Shown piece after piece: positions 22,850 to 35,426 of a stretch of 64,000 nucleotides of DNA (the stretch's first letter is position 1; the number at the start of each line of letters is the position of its first letter). The notes under the pieces are model-generated. The model saw only the letters and a program-made list of their open reading frames with translations, had not been told where the DNA came from and did not search any database. The stretch is from Cristatella mucedo (taxonomy: Eukaryota; Bryozoa; Phylactolaemata; Cristatellidae). Both the position numbers and the translations under genes were made by a program. The stretch is from the NCBI GenBank assembly GCA_009760855.2, contig WPIO01000087.1, forward strand, positions 871,001 through 935,000, in the 5' to 3' direction.

Positions 22850-23344
22850 TGTGCTTAGGATAGCAGCTTTGCAAGGTCAGTTTGCTAGGAGTCGGATGCT
22901 TGCAGTTGGAAGAAAGTCGCCTAGTGCCAGCATCGACGGCTTCATGCTGAAGTTTGCACATGTATCATGGGCTGGGCAGAAGCACGGGGGTTCGTGGCCT
23001 TGAATCTAGGCAGAATCGTGGGCTGGGCAGAAGCGTGGTGCCAGAGCAGGGCAATCGAATGCATGACGCTAGATATTCGGGATTCCGAGTCGAACGTGTC
23101 TTGTGCGAGAAACCTCTTTGCCAGCTTAATTAATGGAAATCCCCAGAGCTTACGCTAAGGTACTTTCATGTGACTGACGGAGGAATCCAAGACTTTGGCT
23201 CGTTTCTACCTAGGTAATATCTTGTGCCAGTCTCAGTCTCCTCAAGCTTTCCGTGACTCTATTGACAATATCAGTATATATCAATATAAATACAGAGGAA
23301 ATATCGATATAAGTTAGCTGTTCCCTTCACTAGCATAAAGACCT
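22850..23344. other. Upstream side of receptor gene 1
   Basis: A short imperfect repeat GGGCTGGGCAGAAGC occurs at about 22970 and 23021. A first exon or promoter of receptor 1 is expected somewhere upstream, but I could not identify it. No TATA-box or other promoter element is convincing. Confidence 0.35.
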
Positions 23345-23680
23345 CTGGCGAATGCTCTTGCTCTGCAATACCTGCAATTGTATTCACTTCCACAAATCTT
23401 ACGAAACCACTTCTACTCTGCTCATACCGACTGTGGGATATCACTTTCAGCCACACTTTGCTGCTTCTTTCATGCTATTCACTACCTAAACTGCCCTTTT
23501 TTATTCGGCTAAACCACTCAGCCTATGTGTGCTTCATGAGAGGAAGTGCTCCGCTACCGAATGCGTACCAAAAGCAGCTGAGACATCGAGGGCACTAGGA
23601 AAAATGCACTTGCTTTATGCCAAAAAGGATTAGGAACTTTGTGGAATTACAGGTAAAAATTCACTACACTTCCATTAGTA
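23345..23680 (+). mobile_element. LINE-B 3' fragment
   Basis: It parallels 56690-56985: CTTCCACAAATCTTACG, CTGCTCATACCGACTGTGG, CTACCGAATGCGTACC and the terminal ACTTTGTGGAATTAC. It is diverged and strongly 5'-truncated. Confidence 0.8.
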
Positions 23681-23895
23681 CCTAAGAAAGTGGTGGTAGT
23701 TAGGAATTATCCTATATAAGAAACAGGCAAAATATGCTAGCGTAAATATGAGATTTAATATGGATATGGATTTACAAATCTCCGAGTGGGAAACTTAACA
23801 AGAAAAATCTCCTCATTCTGATTACTTTTAAGATTATAAATTGGAACAGTTTTCAGGACTAAGCAGCTGAATGTTTTTAATTTCAGCCATTATTA

Positions 23896-23897
<2 letters not shown>

Positions 23898-23929
<32 letters not shown>
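23898..23929. repeat. (TA)n microsatellite
   Basis: A pure TA dinucleotide run. Confidence 0.95.
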
Positions 23930-23932
<3 letters not shown>

Positions 23933-24029
23933 CCTATGAATCAAAAATACTTATTAATTGGCACATTTTAAGTCCTTAGTAAAACTGAGTACTATGAACC
24001 AGTGAATTTACTACTAGCAATAATATAAA

Positions 24030-25245
24030 TGCATCTGATATCGCTACCTCAGAAAAACCAATCTCTTCAAAAGCACTTTAAATTTGATTCAAGGGAAGCA
24101 CAATCGAGTGGTTAGTGGTAGCATAATCAATAAACTGGAATAGCATGGTTATGGGCGACATGCACAGGGTCAGCATGCGAGTACGGCCAGAGGAAGCATG
24201 GGCAGTATCGGCATGCATAAGCCCATCAAGGACAAATCACAGAGATCCACCAAATGTTTCTTTAAACAGATGCGTGTTCAATTTCAGTTTAGATGTGGAT
24301 TAGCTAGTAGATGTCGTTAAGTAGGTCGGGAGATAGTTCCGCTCTTTGTGAGCATAAGAAATAAAAGCTCAATCTTCATAGAATTTGAAGTTTGTACGAG
24401 GTATAGGTGAACAGTTAGATTCTGAAAAGCGGGTGGTACGACGCTTAGCCTTTTGGGGAAGTAGATCTGATAGGAAGGCTAGAGTAAAAAACAAAGGGAC
24501 CTAAAAGTGAGTGACAAGATCGTAAAGTCCGTGGTTTACTTGACTGGGAGCCAGTGCAGGTTGGCGAGAATTGGTGTGACGTGGTAACTGACACGCTCAC
24601 TACAGACAAGCCTAACTGCAGCGATTTGCACCTAATGTAAGTGCCTTAGTGCACAGGCCGTAGACCAGCAAGCAGTGATTTACAGAAGTTAATATATAAT
24701 ATATAATTAATTTGCATAGCACCTCAAACAGACCTAGGCCGTGGCGAGCAACTTAACCACTGGACCAATCCAGCTAAGTGTTGCAAATGCACAGACCAAT
24801 TTAGCAAAGGTAACTCTGTCTAAACGAGCCCGAATTTCAGCAATTGTAAGTAGCTGAAAAAAGGAAGACTTGACTGTGGAGCTGATGTGATTTTCTAACG
24901 AAATGTAACTTTTTAAAATGACACCTAGATTTCGTGCAGATCCAGCAGAAAGTATGCTGAGAGACATAATTTTGAGGGTTATTCTTTCCAATTTCTGAAT
25001 CCCACTTGGCTTGCCCATAACTAGTAACCTGATTTTTTCATCATTCAATTGAAGAAAGTTAGCTGCCATCCATGCGCAGATGTCACCTACACATGCAGCA
25101 AGGGTGTCGAGAGAATTCGACGAGCAGGAGTGCTGGAAGGAATCAAAGCGAAGGTACAAATGAGTGCGATACGCATACGAGTAAAAGTCTAGATTTTTAT
25201 TAAAGTCACATCGGCAGGATGGAGGTTGTACGCAGTAAAAAGACT
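24030..25245 (-). mobile_element. LINE-A relic interrupted by a SINE-2
   Basis: The plus strand shows, in order, the LINE-A tail, 3' UTR (GGGCGACATGCACAGGGTCAG), RT C-terminal text (AAAAGCGGGTGGTACGACGC) and RT palm text to about 25240. A minus frame at 24734-25159 (141 codons) retains NFLQLNDEK-type residues. LINE-A text breaks at about 24690 and resumes at 24779. Confidence 0.85.
24690..24778 (-). mobile_element. SINE-2 fragment nested in LINE-A
   Basis: On the minus strand it reads TGGTCCAGTGGTTAAG (A-box side) and ends GAGGTGCTATGCAAATTAAT. The middle, including the B box, is shortened. It interrupts the LINE-A RT C-terminal region. Confidence 0.7.
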
Positions 25246-28149
25246 TCCGAATTTTGTGGACCTAAATAAATGTTCTAAATAGTACAAATTTATCAATACA
25301 AGTGCTTGCAAAAGTTTTCAGTTTGTCTTTTTTGTAACAAAAAATATTTAGTCGCGAACTAAAATCATTTTAATGAAGTGAGACAGCCACATTAGCCACA
25401 GGGCCATTGATTGAATCGTGAAACATCGTGCTATTATACGAAGTATCGATTGCTGTGATGAGTAAATACCTCAGTGCCACTAGGTTTGTAGGCTGTAACT
25501 TCAAGCCTGCTTAAGCAACCGCTATGCGTTCAATTTCCAGAAAATGCCAATTACTATTAAGCAGATCAAAGTATTACTAAATACAAGGTTACCCTAACGT
25601 TATAACTATTACACATCTAGTAGGCGTTCTTAAAGATGCTCCTTTGCAAAGTTTTACTTTTAAAGCTGTCTTTAATTCGCCCTTTGAAGAAAACAATATA
25701 CTAATCGTATAATACCAGTGACTGTGATTTAACTTTCCTCGAGAATGAGAAAGCTCGTATGAATTTTTGTAGAATTTAAGAGCTAATCAAATAAATGGAT
25801 ATGCAAAACTAGTAATATGAACTTGCGGAGTTTCATTGTAGCCTAGTCACTTGATTCATACTTCACAAAGACTGAAATAAAATTGTTTCAGGTGATTGGT
25901 AGTAAGCTACTCATTTAACCATATATTTTTGAGTAAGGGTTCACCCAGACCGAGTACATCATGCTACAAAATGGTGACTTGAATACTGCTTGTAAGTCTC
26001 GAATGATTACCAGCTGTCTTTTCCTCAGCTGTAATGTATTCTTATGCTTTAGGAGTTAAGTAACTGGCAGCTTGGTCTCTTAAGAATTTAAAGTTCCATT
26101 AAAAAGTAGCTATGCGATGTAAGTCACAATATAAATGAGCAGTTTGGAAAGCAATCACTCAAATAGGTCTGCAAGAAAAAATAAGGTATCTAAAATTAGG
26201 TCCACTAGCATATACAGCAGTGTGCTGCCACATAAAAGACCGAAGTTTTGAGTGATATCTTTGATATGCTTGTGGCGGAATTCATAAGTAAAAAGCCTAG
26301 CAACTGATATTTCCACAAAATATGAGGTATTTTACAATCCACTAAAAGACCTACCGTTCAAATCCAGCTTCGGAAGTCTCAATTAATGTAACTGATTATT
26401 CTCAATTAATGTAACTGATTATATAGACCAGCCAGTTTGGGGACCCGGATCAAAGCCAATTATTTTGAACACAATGTTACTCCAAAAAAGTAAGAACTCT
26501 TGACATGAGCTAATTTAGTCGCTTAATGAGAAGCGATTTAGGAACAGCGTGCACGAGTAAAATAATGGCTGCATACAAAATTTATCATGAAAAAAGATAC
26601 CTGACAGAGAGGCAGCCTGAGAAGCGAAAGGGGCCATTGGCCGTCCCCAATCAGGGAAGCAAAATTGGCCAATCTCTACTCCTAAGACCTTGAACCAGTG
26701 CCAACGATGAAATTGTGTCCGAATTTTTCTTGGTTGGTAAACGCCGAGCTAGCGTCGAATAAGCACAACGGCTTCTATCTATAATGTTTCACTGTTTGAG
26801 GTTCAAGCGCCGCCGATGCGGAAGTTGTGCAGATCTAAATCGCAAATGTAATTTTTTTGAGGCCTTGGCTATTAAATAATAAACCCGGACTCATTGACTG
26901 CGCCAAAAAACCTGTAAGCCACAGATGACCGTGAAGGTGAGACTCTATAAATTGATGAGTACCTATGCGTGGAACCCACACAAAAATGAAAGCTTAGAAT
27001 GCAGCAGGACAATTTTAATATCGAAATGCGTCGTAGGAATTGTTGAAAGAGTATAATAGTATAGGATTGCTTTGAATCCAACTAATCCAGAGATTAACTT
27101 TTGCCCTACCAGTCGAGATTTTAAGTTTTTGTTGATTTAGAGATTTTGAAGATTTAGAAATTCACTGAAAAAGTGCTTAAGAAAGACGTGAGCTCGCCGG
27201 CTTTGTATTCAACCTCGACCTTTCATACGGGCTAATATCTAAAGCACACACATATATTATATTACTGTTTAAATACCATAAAAGCGATGGCAATTGATAA
27301 ATAAGGAGCCAACGCACAAATAAATATAAAAATTGGTTGTTAGAAGGGGTTTAAAACAAACCCAGTGAGTGACACTTCAAAGAGAAACAGGGTGACATTG
27401 CATGCGGCAAATATTGATTTGATGGACAGATGAACAGATGAACATATGTACACGCACTAGTGTGACCTAAACGGCAGGTAAAATGCATACAATGCAGAAC
27501 TTTATTCTGTCGGACAAGAATGTCTTAGAGGGCTCTTACACAGTCAAACTGACTCTAAAGCTATCACCGATACATACCTCATCTACTTTACAGTAGCACG
27601 CGACATATGCGAGACAATTCCCAAGATTTGTTGATCAAGGCTTTAAATTGTGTTCAGATGACGTACAGCTTTATTTTCTTTTTTTAGTCCCTGACTGACT
27701 TCCGAGCCCGCGGGACTTTCTTAGCGGCCATTACTGGAACGTGTTGCGTCACACGTCAGGTTAAATTATCTGCTAACATTCGCGGTGAAAAACAATACAA
27801 AATCCTCATACTTAACGGAAATCTACCGCGTATAAGAAACGCGAAACGTGCTTTCACGATCACCTCTGCCAGCGATTGTTCTGCAAAATTGTATGCCCAA
27901 TCCACTTGTCGTGATCCGCAGTGGCTTCTCATAGGACGACTTCTGCCTGCTCAGTAGAAGAAGCTTCTTAATATTGATCAGAGTGACGCTGCGAAGGCTT
28001 TGACTTAATTTGACCTCTGGTCCGTGCCCTTGTGACATCGTGCATCCACCTCTGTAGCACTTAACCTTGCAAGCTATCTGTCATATTTCATAAGTAGCTT
28101 ACAGGACTTTAAAATTTGGGTACGGCTTGGCGTCTTTAAAATTAGCGTC
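25246..28149. other. AT-rich region without recognisable gene
   Basis: No coding region, RNA gene or clear repeat family was found. A weak LINE-A-like patch (GATGACGTACAGCTTTATTT, YADD-type) near 27655-27685 may be the start of the decayed copy seen at 28150. Frames do not exceed 71 codons. Confidence 0.45.
26377..26422. repeat. Perfect 23-bp tandem duplication
   Basis: TCTCAATTAATGTAACTGAT plus TAT occurs twice head to tail (26377-26399 and 26400-26422) with no mismatch. Confidence 0.95.
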
Positions 28150-28440
28150 GCTTTAGTCACATCCAGTCACTTCTTCTCAACTTGCACTGGTTCACAACTT
28201 GGACGGACGCTAAATTTAAGGATGCATTCACTTGCAAAGATACATAGATAATAACTTAGATACTAAGTTAAATACTTTTAGGTCCATGCATGTTCTTGCT
28301 GCAACTTACCTATCGGAGCACCTACTCCTCAAGCAGACAGTGTGTCGTAACAACATTATCTCGTCGTGCTCTAGCTGTTTACCTGTGCCTCGCACTAACC
28401 TCAAACATACACGTGACATCATATTCTATGGGTATGCATG
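28150..28440 (+). mobile_element. LINE-A relic (RT C terminus)
   Basis: CACTTCTTCTCAACTTGCACTGG, TTTAGGTCCATGCATG, CTTACCTATCGGAGCACCTACTCC and CCTCGCACTAACCTCAAA follow the order of the LINE-A C-terminal region at 61960-62150. Heavily diverged. Confidence 0.7.
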
Positions 28441-28707
28441 CAAATTATGAACTTGAAAAGGATTGACGTCACACCATCCACTGATTTGATGATATGTAAG
28501 AGGGTTATAAGGGAGCTTGCTTCGCATAGCCTTTGCTGGGTTTTATCTATAGTTCATGGGATATTTTCGCGTGCAGACACTGTTCATGCTATTATGCTAT
28601 TACTAAACATTCGATACGATTCAACAGCTGTAGGTAAAGTGCATCAACAGACATCTGTTTTCTTTCCGTGCTTCCCGTCGATTGTATCACTATTTTTTGG
28701 GATTGGG

Positions 28708-28857
28708 CTGTGGTAGTGCAGGAGGTCACAACCTTGGTCTTGGGTTCGATTTCTGCAGTTGGGCAATCCTATATTGCCTACTGCAAGTGGTGATAGCCAA
28801 TGAGGTTCTTCTGCCGCTGTACAGACGATGCTGATAACCAGCAAAGATTTTTTAAGA
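28708..28857 (+). mobile_element. SINE-1 copy
   Basis: Head with A-box-like GGTAGTGCAGGAGG and B-box GGGTTCGATTTC, then the body CTACTGCAAGTGGTGATAGCCA and TCTTCTGCCGCTGTACAG. The tail is lost. Confidence 0.75.
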
Positions 28858-31481
28858 CAATAAGATTCATTATTTTAATATTGAATACATTTCACTGTTA
28901 ATATAAATAATAAAACTGTTTACAAAGCAGACCCTTTTTAGGGCAAAATGAAAAGTGCCATTTATTGGGACTACGAAATGAACCAGCTTTCATTAATTTT
29001 AACTTTCAAACTATCCGTAAAATGCAATACTTATATTAAGCCCCATGACACACAGCTTGTACCGTTTAAGCTTGTTAACTAACTTTTTATGTGCAATAAA
29101 TACGGTGAATTTAAGACGATGAATTGTTTTTATCAAGTCCCGAGACCAACACCAATCTAATTGTTGGTCGCTCACCTAGTTTAAGTTAAAGTTTTACTGA
29201 ACAGCCTTCGCTTCCGATGTGCCCTTCTAGCATATACCTCGTTCTGTTCGCTCGTCTTGTACTCGTCTGCATTCTAGACTATCTCACTCTGCCGATTCCC
29301 TAGCTACTAACTGTATCTCTGCAAGTTTGCTCTTAGCAATAAAGGTTAGTGTGCACATTGTATGATAGTCCTTACGCTAAAAAAAAATGTTCATATGCAA
29401 ATGCTACAAAGCTCGTGGGTTTTCGTGAATTTGCTTTAAAGCCGAGACTACAGAATCTAAAATGTGCCACGGAGATCGGCAGCAGTACAATACCTAGCTG
29501 CTATGTCTTGCTGAATTTCGTACTAGCATAAATGAAGATACTACTTGAACTCAATGATAATAAAGTGTGGCTAAGCAAAGGCTTTCCCAAAACCGTATTA
29601 AGAGCATGGAAACATTCCTCTGACTAGATGTAAGTATAGTCGACAGACATCGTCTAATCTCTAGATTCGACAGCAGTCACGTAAACAAAGTGAAGGCCTA
29701 TTGCCTCCTTGACAGCCTTTACTCCACTGGCGTCGGTGCTCCTTCGTGCATTTGTGCATCATGAAACGGCTGAGCTGATGATTAAGGGTAAGTTTGCATT
29801 CTTTTGTAAAGAGCCCCCCCCCCCGTAAGCTTATTGTTTCACTGTTTGCTTTGTTAATCACTGCATGATGCATCACCCGTCGCTAACTCGGGCAATTCGA
29901 ACTAGCAGTAGTTAGTGTGCTCGTATGCAATTTTGCAGGTTTATTGCGAATAATAATTGATTTTTCGCTGGCTCGCTTAAGTAGGATGCTAATAGTTATG
30001 ATTTTAGCACATTTTATGGGGCCTATCAATAATTTAATTTCTTTCAGGGCAGTTTCGTATAGTGGAAAGGCGGTGTGTCAATATGATCAGTGATCATACC
30101 ATGAGTTTGCAAGCATGCGTCGGCAGAGGAAAGTCTCCAAAAACCAAGTAGATGCTGTAATGAATGCGTGAACTGTCATTTTATTTGTAGACCTTGAGGC
30201 CTACAAATAAAGTCAGCTGTTCTCTGTACGTCATTTGGTACAAAGTTCCGGGCATTTGGAATATAAAACCTAAAGGCACGGTTCAAGTGGGATTTGAGGT
30301 CTTTCGAGGTGAAACTAACTGATGTTAGCCTGAAGAACTGATCGCACTAAAATGGATGCATACCCCATCAGCAAGACTATGACCTATAGTCAACCCTGGT
30401 AGTTCCTGATTTTTTGCGATAATAAACGGCCGAAGCAGCACCTAAACCCAAGCCATGTAAAAGACAGTCAATTGTGTCACTCTATGAATCATTGTCGTGG
30501 CAGTGAGACTAAACGTGCTCCAAGAAGTCTATTCGTAGAAGCGTTCGTTGCGTATCGTATTTTTATGAGTAGAAGTCGCCCCTTTTTCCAATTTTAGTTG
30601 AAAAAATATACCTGCGACTCATGCGTTGCCAATCAACAACTTCAAAGTTAAATACCCATTGTAGAACTTTTATATAACGCTCAACTTGTTCTAATTTGAT
30701 TAGCTAGATTTTAATACACTTACTTTAGATTGCCATAAACCCTAAAATTGCCAATTTTAAACTTGATGGATGTAGACGAAGCTATGCAATCTATGAGGAA
30801 AGTTACGCTACAGACATTAACCGGTGTGCAGAAGACTATGGAAATGCTAGCAGTGATTCAGCGAGATGAAGAGCTTCATGCCATCTCTGTGACAATTGAA
30901 GGAAGCCTATAATAGTTGAAAAATGAGATACACATATTCCCTAACACATTTTCTAATTTGAAAGCTTTCAAACAATTTTGTAAATACATTTAGAGTGCGA
31001 AAAATACTTGGGAACGACTTATGATCGTAAGAATACTCTCCTTAATGTGAAACAGCCAAGGGCTTATAAGTTTCCCCTATTATTTAGTGGTTGCCGCCAC
31101 TTTTGCGTGTCTGCGACCCTGCGTCGATATCAAATAGTCTTTCCTAAGCAGGTCATAAGGACCGATTACATTAAGTTATGGGCGCTTTGTTTCGCTGCCG
31201 CACTTTTCTACGGCTGGCATCAACCTGAATGCATTTGCTCTGCATACCACACATGGCTAGTAGAGGTGCCTAAGCTAGGACCATCATAGGTTATAGCTTG
31301 CATAATGGCCGAGGTTAGCACCTATACGAGCCACGTGCTTACATTATATGCTGCGGCCTTGTTACGACCAGACGCCGGAGCTTCCGGATCCTGTTTGCAG
31401 CGTAGCCGCGCCCTGGCCGCGAGTGGCTTGAAGTGGTTTCGACAGGGAGCCTTGACAAAGAGAACAGAGAGAGAGAGAGAT
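28858..31481. other. Anonymous region, one possible LINE-A relic
   Basis: No gene recognised. At 30250-30345 the plus-strand sequence TAAAGGCACGGTTC..GGATTTGAGGT..CGAGGT resembles the LINE-A C-terminal region in minus orientation, but it is very decayed. A C-run lies at 29815-29824. A 93-codon frame at 31008-31289 has no recognisable domain. Confidence 0.4.
30180..30212. repeat. Short perfect inverted repeat
   Basis: TTTATTTGTAG and CTACAAATAAA flank a loop of about 10 bases. It has no T-run or coding neighbour that would make it a known signal. Confidence 0.75.
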
Positions 31482-31550
31482 GTTGTTATTTGATTTTGCT
31501 AATGCATGTTATAGTTGATGCTTCTTATTTATTGCTTCCTGTATCATAAT
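31482..31550. repeat. Direct repeat, left copy (about 69 bp)
   Basis: Starts GTTGTTATTTGATTTTGCTA and ends TTGCTTCCTGTATCATAAT. It is repeated with few differences at 32251-32318. Confidence 0.9.
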
Positions 31551-31584
31551 TGAAAAAGTGAGAAATAGAGAAAATATAGAGAAA

Positions 31585-31742
31585 GAGAAATATATAAAAT
31601 ATATATATATATAATATAATATATATATATATATATATATTTTATATATGTAATATATAATATATAATATATAATATATAATATGTAATATATATAATAT
31701 ATATTATATAAAATATATATAAATATATATATATATATAAAT
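31585..31742. repeat. TA-rich microsatellite with GA fringe
   Basis: (TA)n interrupted by AAT and GTA units, bordered by GAGA and AGAGAAAGAGAGAG runs on both sides. The long Tyr/Ile-rich minus frame here is an artefact. Confidence 0.95.
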
Positions 31743-31779
31743 AGAGAAAGAGAGAGACCCTAAGAATGAGAAATAAATT

Positions 31780-32115
31780 CGCCTTCAATTCGTTTGGATG
31801 CTTGATGGGTAGCCACTGCAGGTCGGTGAGATGTAGTGTATTGGTGCAATTTAGAACATTCGTGAAAGGCACGCATAAAAGGCTGCAGAGGTTTTGTCCA
31901 ACTGTTAGCTCCTTATTGCAACGGCCTTTTGATACTTGACTACTGAGTTGCACAAGTCAGACGCCTGGTGTCACAAATGCCTTGACAAATTTGGATAATC
32001 CCTCTCTAAGCAGACCCAAATCTTCGTAACACTCACTCGCTCAAAGTAGGCAGACTTGACTACGAAGCTTACGAGGTCGTCTGGAAAAGGTTCGCTGTGA
32101 CAAAGGACACAGATG
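31780..32115 (-). mobile_element. LINE-A relic (RT C terminus)
   Basis: The plus strand shows GGGTAGCCACTGCAGGTCGGTGAG, GTCACAAATGCCTTGACAAATTTGG, TAAGCAGACCCAAATCTTCG and GGCAGACTTGACTACGAAGC, which is LINE-A reversed. No tail is present. Confidence 0.75.
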
Positions 32116-32250
32116 CGCGAGTGGATACGCTGGCCTGGCTCATGGCTAGCTGCGTGCTTACTTCTTAATTATCTTTCAACTAGTTTAAACAGGGCAGTCG
32201 CTATTATGATGTCTAATGGCAATATACAAATGTTAATAATCATTAGCATT

Positions 32251-32318
32251 GTTGTTATTTGATTTTACTAATGCATTTCATAGTTGATCTTCCTATTTAT
32301 TGCTTCCTGTATCATAAT
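32251..32318. repeat. Direct repeat, right copy (about 68 bp)
   Basis: Right-hand partner of 31482-31550. The two copies enclose a microsatellite and a LINE-A relic. Confidence 0.9.
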
Positions 32319-32394
32319 CATTAAAAGCCCCGTTGAGTAATTTCCGTTTATTATTATGTATCATAAACACATTGATATTACTACAACTAGTAAT

Positions 32395-32485
32395 AGTAAT
32401 AATAACGCACTTGATAAAGCGCCCTCGGAGAACTCAATCCCTTTCTAGGCGCTTTACGTTTTATGCATAGGAAACCCGATCGGAT
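32395..32485 (-). mobile_element. LINE-A tail only
   Basis: Only about 85 bp of LINE-A 3' end: AATAATAACGCACTTGATAAAGCGCCCTC and the second half of the hairpin, then unrelated sequence. An extreme 5' truncation, or possibly the tail of a degraded SINE. Confidence 0.85.
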
Positions 32486-32569
32486 TGTTTACTAATGTAA
32501 TTAAAGAAGATGCATGGATTTTTTTAATATCTTATTACAAATGAGTGTATTAGTGTATCTACTACGGTT

Positions 32570-32870
32570 TTAGTAGTATTAATAATGCACTTGATAAATT
32601 GCCCTCAGAGAACTCAATCTCTCTCTAGGCGCTTTATATTTTCTGTAAAGGCAAATGCAATTGAATGATAAGTAATGTCATGCTTGATAAACAAACAAAA
32701 TGAATAATATGGTTAGGGGTGACATGCACTGGGATGCATGCAAATGTGGTTAGTGGCAGCATGCACAGTGTCAGCACGCATAAGCACATGAAGGACGAAT
32801 GTCAAGGATCCACTAAATACTGTCCTAAATATGTGTATTTTTAAGTTCTTTTATGATCATTTTGAGTTTT
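32570..32870 (-). mobile_element. LINE-A 3' UTR fragment
   Basis: Hairpin tail, AAACAAACAAAATGAATAA, GGTTAGGGGTGACATGCACTG and GCATAAGCACATGAAGGACG match the 3' UTR of the copies at 37918 and 39513. 5'-truncated near 32870. Confidence 0.9.
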
Positions 32871-33334
32871 CATTCCAAATATTGCTATAGTATCGATTAC
32901 GTCAAGAGCCTAAATAGCCTAACATACTAAGATATTCGAATAAATTAAAAGCTCTACGCCAGCGACTATTCCGTGAGCAACAACAAATATTAGCATTGTT
33001 TTAAAGTAGCTAACGGAGACAATAAACAGAAATAGTTAAATAAGCTTCTAGGAATAACATAGTAAGGAACTTTAACAGAGTTTAGTAGAACTAGGAAATT
33101 GTATTTTTTATTGTTTGACTTACAAGATTGAAAGGTTCAGTAAACGATTATAATTTAGTGGAATTAGAATATCTACTTTACTAAAAAATTGAAATTATTT
33201 TAACCGGCTATACTCGGCCGTGAACGGCTTTTAATTCTGCATTTACTCCGAAGTAGCACTAAAAGCCAGTTGAAAATTGCCATTTTCTGTTAGCTACGGC
33301 TTTGGCCTTCTAAATACAAATAAAAACAATAAAT

Positions 33335-33575
33335 TTGTACAGCTGCCAAAGAGAACCTAATCTTTTTATAGGCACTTTACATATGCTGCACCTGAAGCTT
33401 GGTTAAATAGTTAGTAGTAGACTTCTTAATGATGATGTGCATAACATGGTTAGAGATGACGAACGCAGGGTCAGTATTCAAATATGGTTAGTGGCACCCT
33501 TTCGCACAGTGTCCTTACGTATAAGCACACAAGGGTGGAATCACACGAACCAGCTGAATGCTGTGACATATTTCA
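33335..33575 (-). mobile_element. LINE-A 3' UTR relic
   Basis: AGAGAACCTAATC (hairpin half), ATGGTTAGAGATGACG, GTGGCACCCTTTCGCACAGTG and GTATAAGCACACAAGGG follow LINE-A order. Diverged. Confidence 0.8.
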
Positions 33576-35426
33576 TGGATCTTGCCAGCTTTATTAGGAT
33601 TAACCTCTGAGATACCATATTCACTCGCCCTGCAAGGTTAAATCGATCCAATTCACTTAGAATAATTGTATTCAATGCCATGTAATTAATTATAATTCAT
33701 TTATCTAGTGCACTAATGATTTAATCGCTTCATAGTAACTTTGGAAGCCTTCTACTCCGAGGTATTAAGTGGACTGCAGTGCCCTAACGGCTCGTTAGAC
33801 GACCGGTACTTTGATGACTCATTCTATATGGCCGCAAGCTATACGCGCATACGGGTTGTTAGCTCATTTTCATTCTAGGAGGAAAGAGCGGGGGAAAAGC
33901 CTGCCAGAGGTATCCCCACAGTTAATTACTCTTTAATAACGAAACACCTAATATATCTGTCTATGGAAGACCTCATAAAAGCTTCACAAGGACAGAAGCC
34001 ACTGTGCTCACGTAGGTATGACAATAAGCTTAAAAAATGCACGGAGAAAATTATCCTCAGAAACTTGGCATTTCGCCATAATTTTAATGTGCCCGAATCG
34101 CAGAGGAAATCATTTAATTGGAATGTCTGCGAACTACAAATCTTAAAAAAGTTGAGAAACAAAGAAGTACCGATATACTTGTAGGGTAATTTATAAAATT
34201 CTGTGCTTATCAGTACCAGATTAAACCCAATTTTTCAGTTAGATTTATCCCTTGGCTGTAGCAAAAATACTATTAATTTTCCAATAACTCATCAATACAT
34301 TTGGTTTTCCTAGGACAGGTGGAGATAATAAAGAACTGGAAACACCACCATCTTCCACGTAAACGGTTGCAGTTCACGCTTTCGTTCAATTTAGCTCAGT
34401 AAGAGTTTGAAGCATTGAATAGCCTTTTCTATAAACGTTGGATGTAAAAACTAGATATAATCCTAAGGCTTCAAGCTTGAGCTAACGCATATCCCAACCT
34501 TACAAGCTGGAAGACGAACTGAAACAACAGGCCAAAGCACACTCAAGTCGCTCTTGCAAGATTGCTACTCCTTCAGCAGGTTGAGGGTAAGCGACTTACA
34601 TGCACGGTCGCGTTCATCTTCATGAGCGCTCATAAGTATACAGGCTCTGCGAGTCCTCTCGATTGAGAATATCAGCCCGCTGAGCGCGTTCAGCCTCTGA
34701 TCGGATACTAGAACTGCTGTGGTGTAAATAGCTTGTCGCGAGAAAGTACGGGTTTCCGGGAAATGATTGGCACGGATACTGGTCTGAGTTATTGAGTGAG
34801 AGGAATCCATTTTTTGCTGATCGTATTCAGCGGACGTCCACTGGAGGCCGCGGCTGGACCATCCAATTAGTTTGCCTTCGAGTCAATTCCAAAGGCACCG
34901 CATTACAGTGACACCTGCATCGTCTTTTGTCGTAAAGGAGAATCTAGGCCGATCTCAATCTGCTCCTTACCCGAAGCACCGGCAGCCCCTTTGTCAGCCA
35001 GCTGAGATATTTTATAAAAACGCAACTCGTGAAATCCAACTCTTAGTTATTCTTTGGACAGGCGCGATTCCTCTGAGCTGAAAAATCTTAATTTTTGGAG
35101 ATCCATCACTGAAAAAATACTTTATAATCAAAGCCGGCGATCAACAGGTCAAACGATATTTAACAACCGTTACTTGCCAGTCGCATTGGAGGGGCTGCGA
35201 AAGAGCAGAGAGCAAAGCTGCATTTGCCGAATTGATCAGCTTATTTTCCTACTCCATCCGAGCGAGAATGTGCTGCATGAAACCCTATCTAAGGCCGGTT
35301 TTTATGCTAAATGCTGCAGTGTAACGTTCTTTTCAGCATAGGTAACATGCCCAAGAACAGATATAGCTACTTCCGGAGAAAAAAAAACAACCGTCTTCTT
35401 TTAGTTAATCACTCGACAAAGTCAAT
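33576..35426. other. Region without recognisable gene
   Basis: AT-rich to 34500, then moderate GC. Frames reach 95 codons (35054-35341) with no recognised domain. No repeat family was identified. Confidence 0.45.

Noticed and set aside
31642-31953. 103-codon frame with a Tyr/Ile-rich end
   Set aside because: It combines a LINE-A remnant with a translated TA microsatellite.
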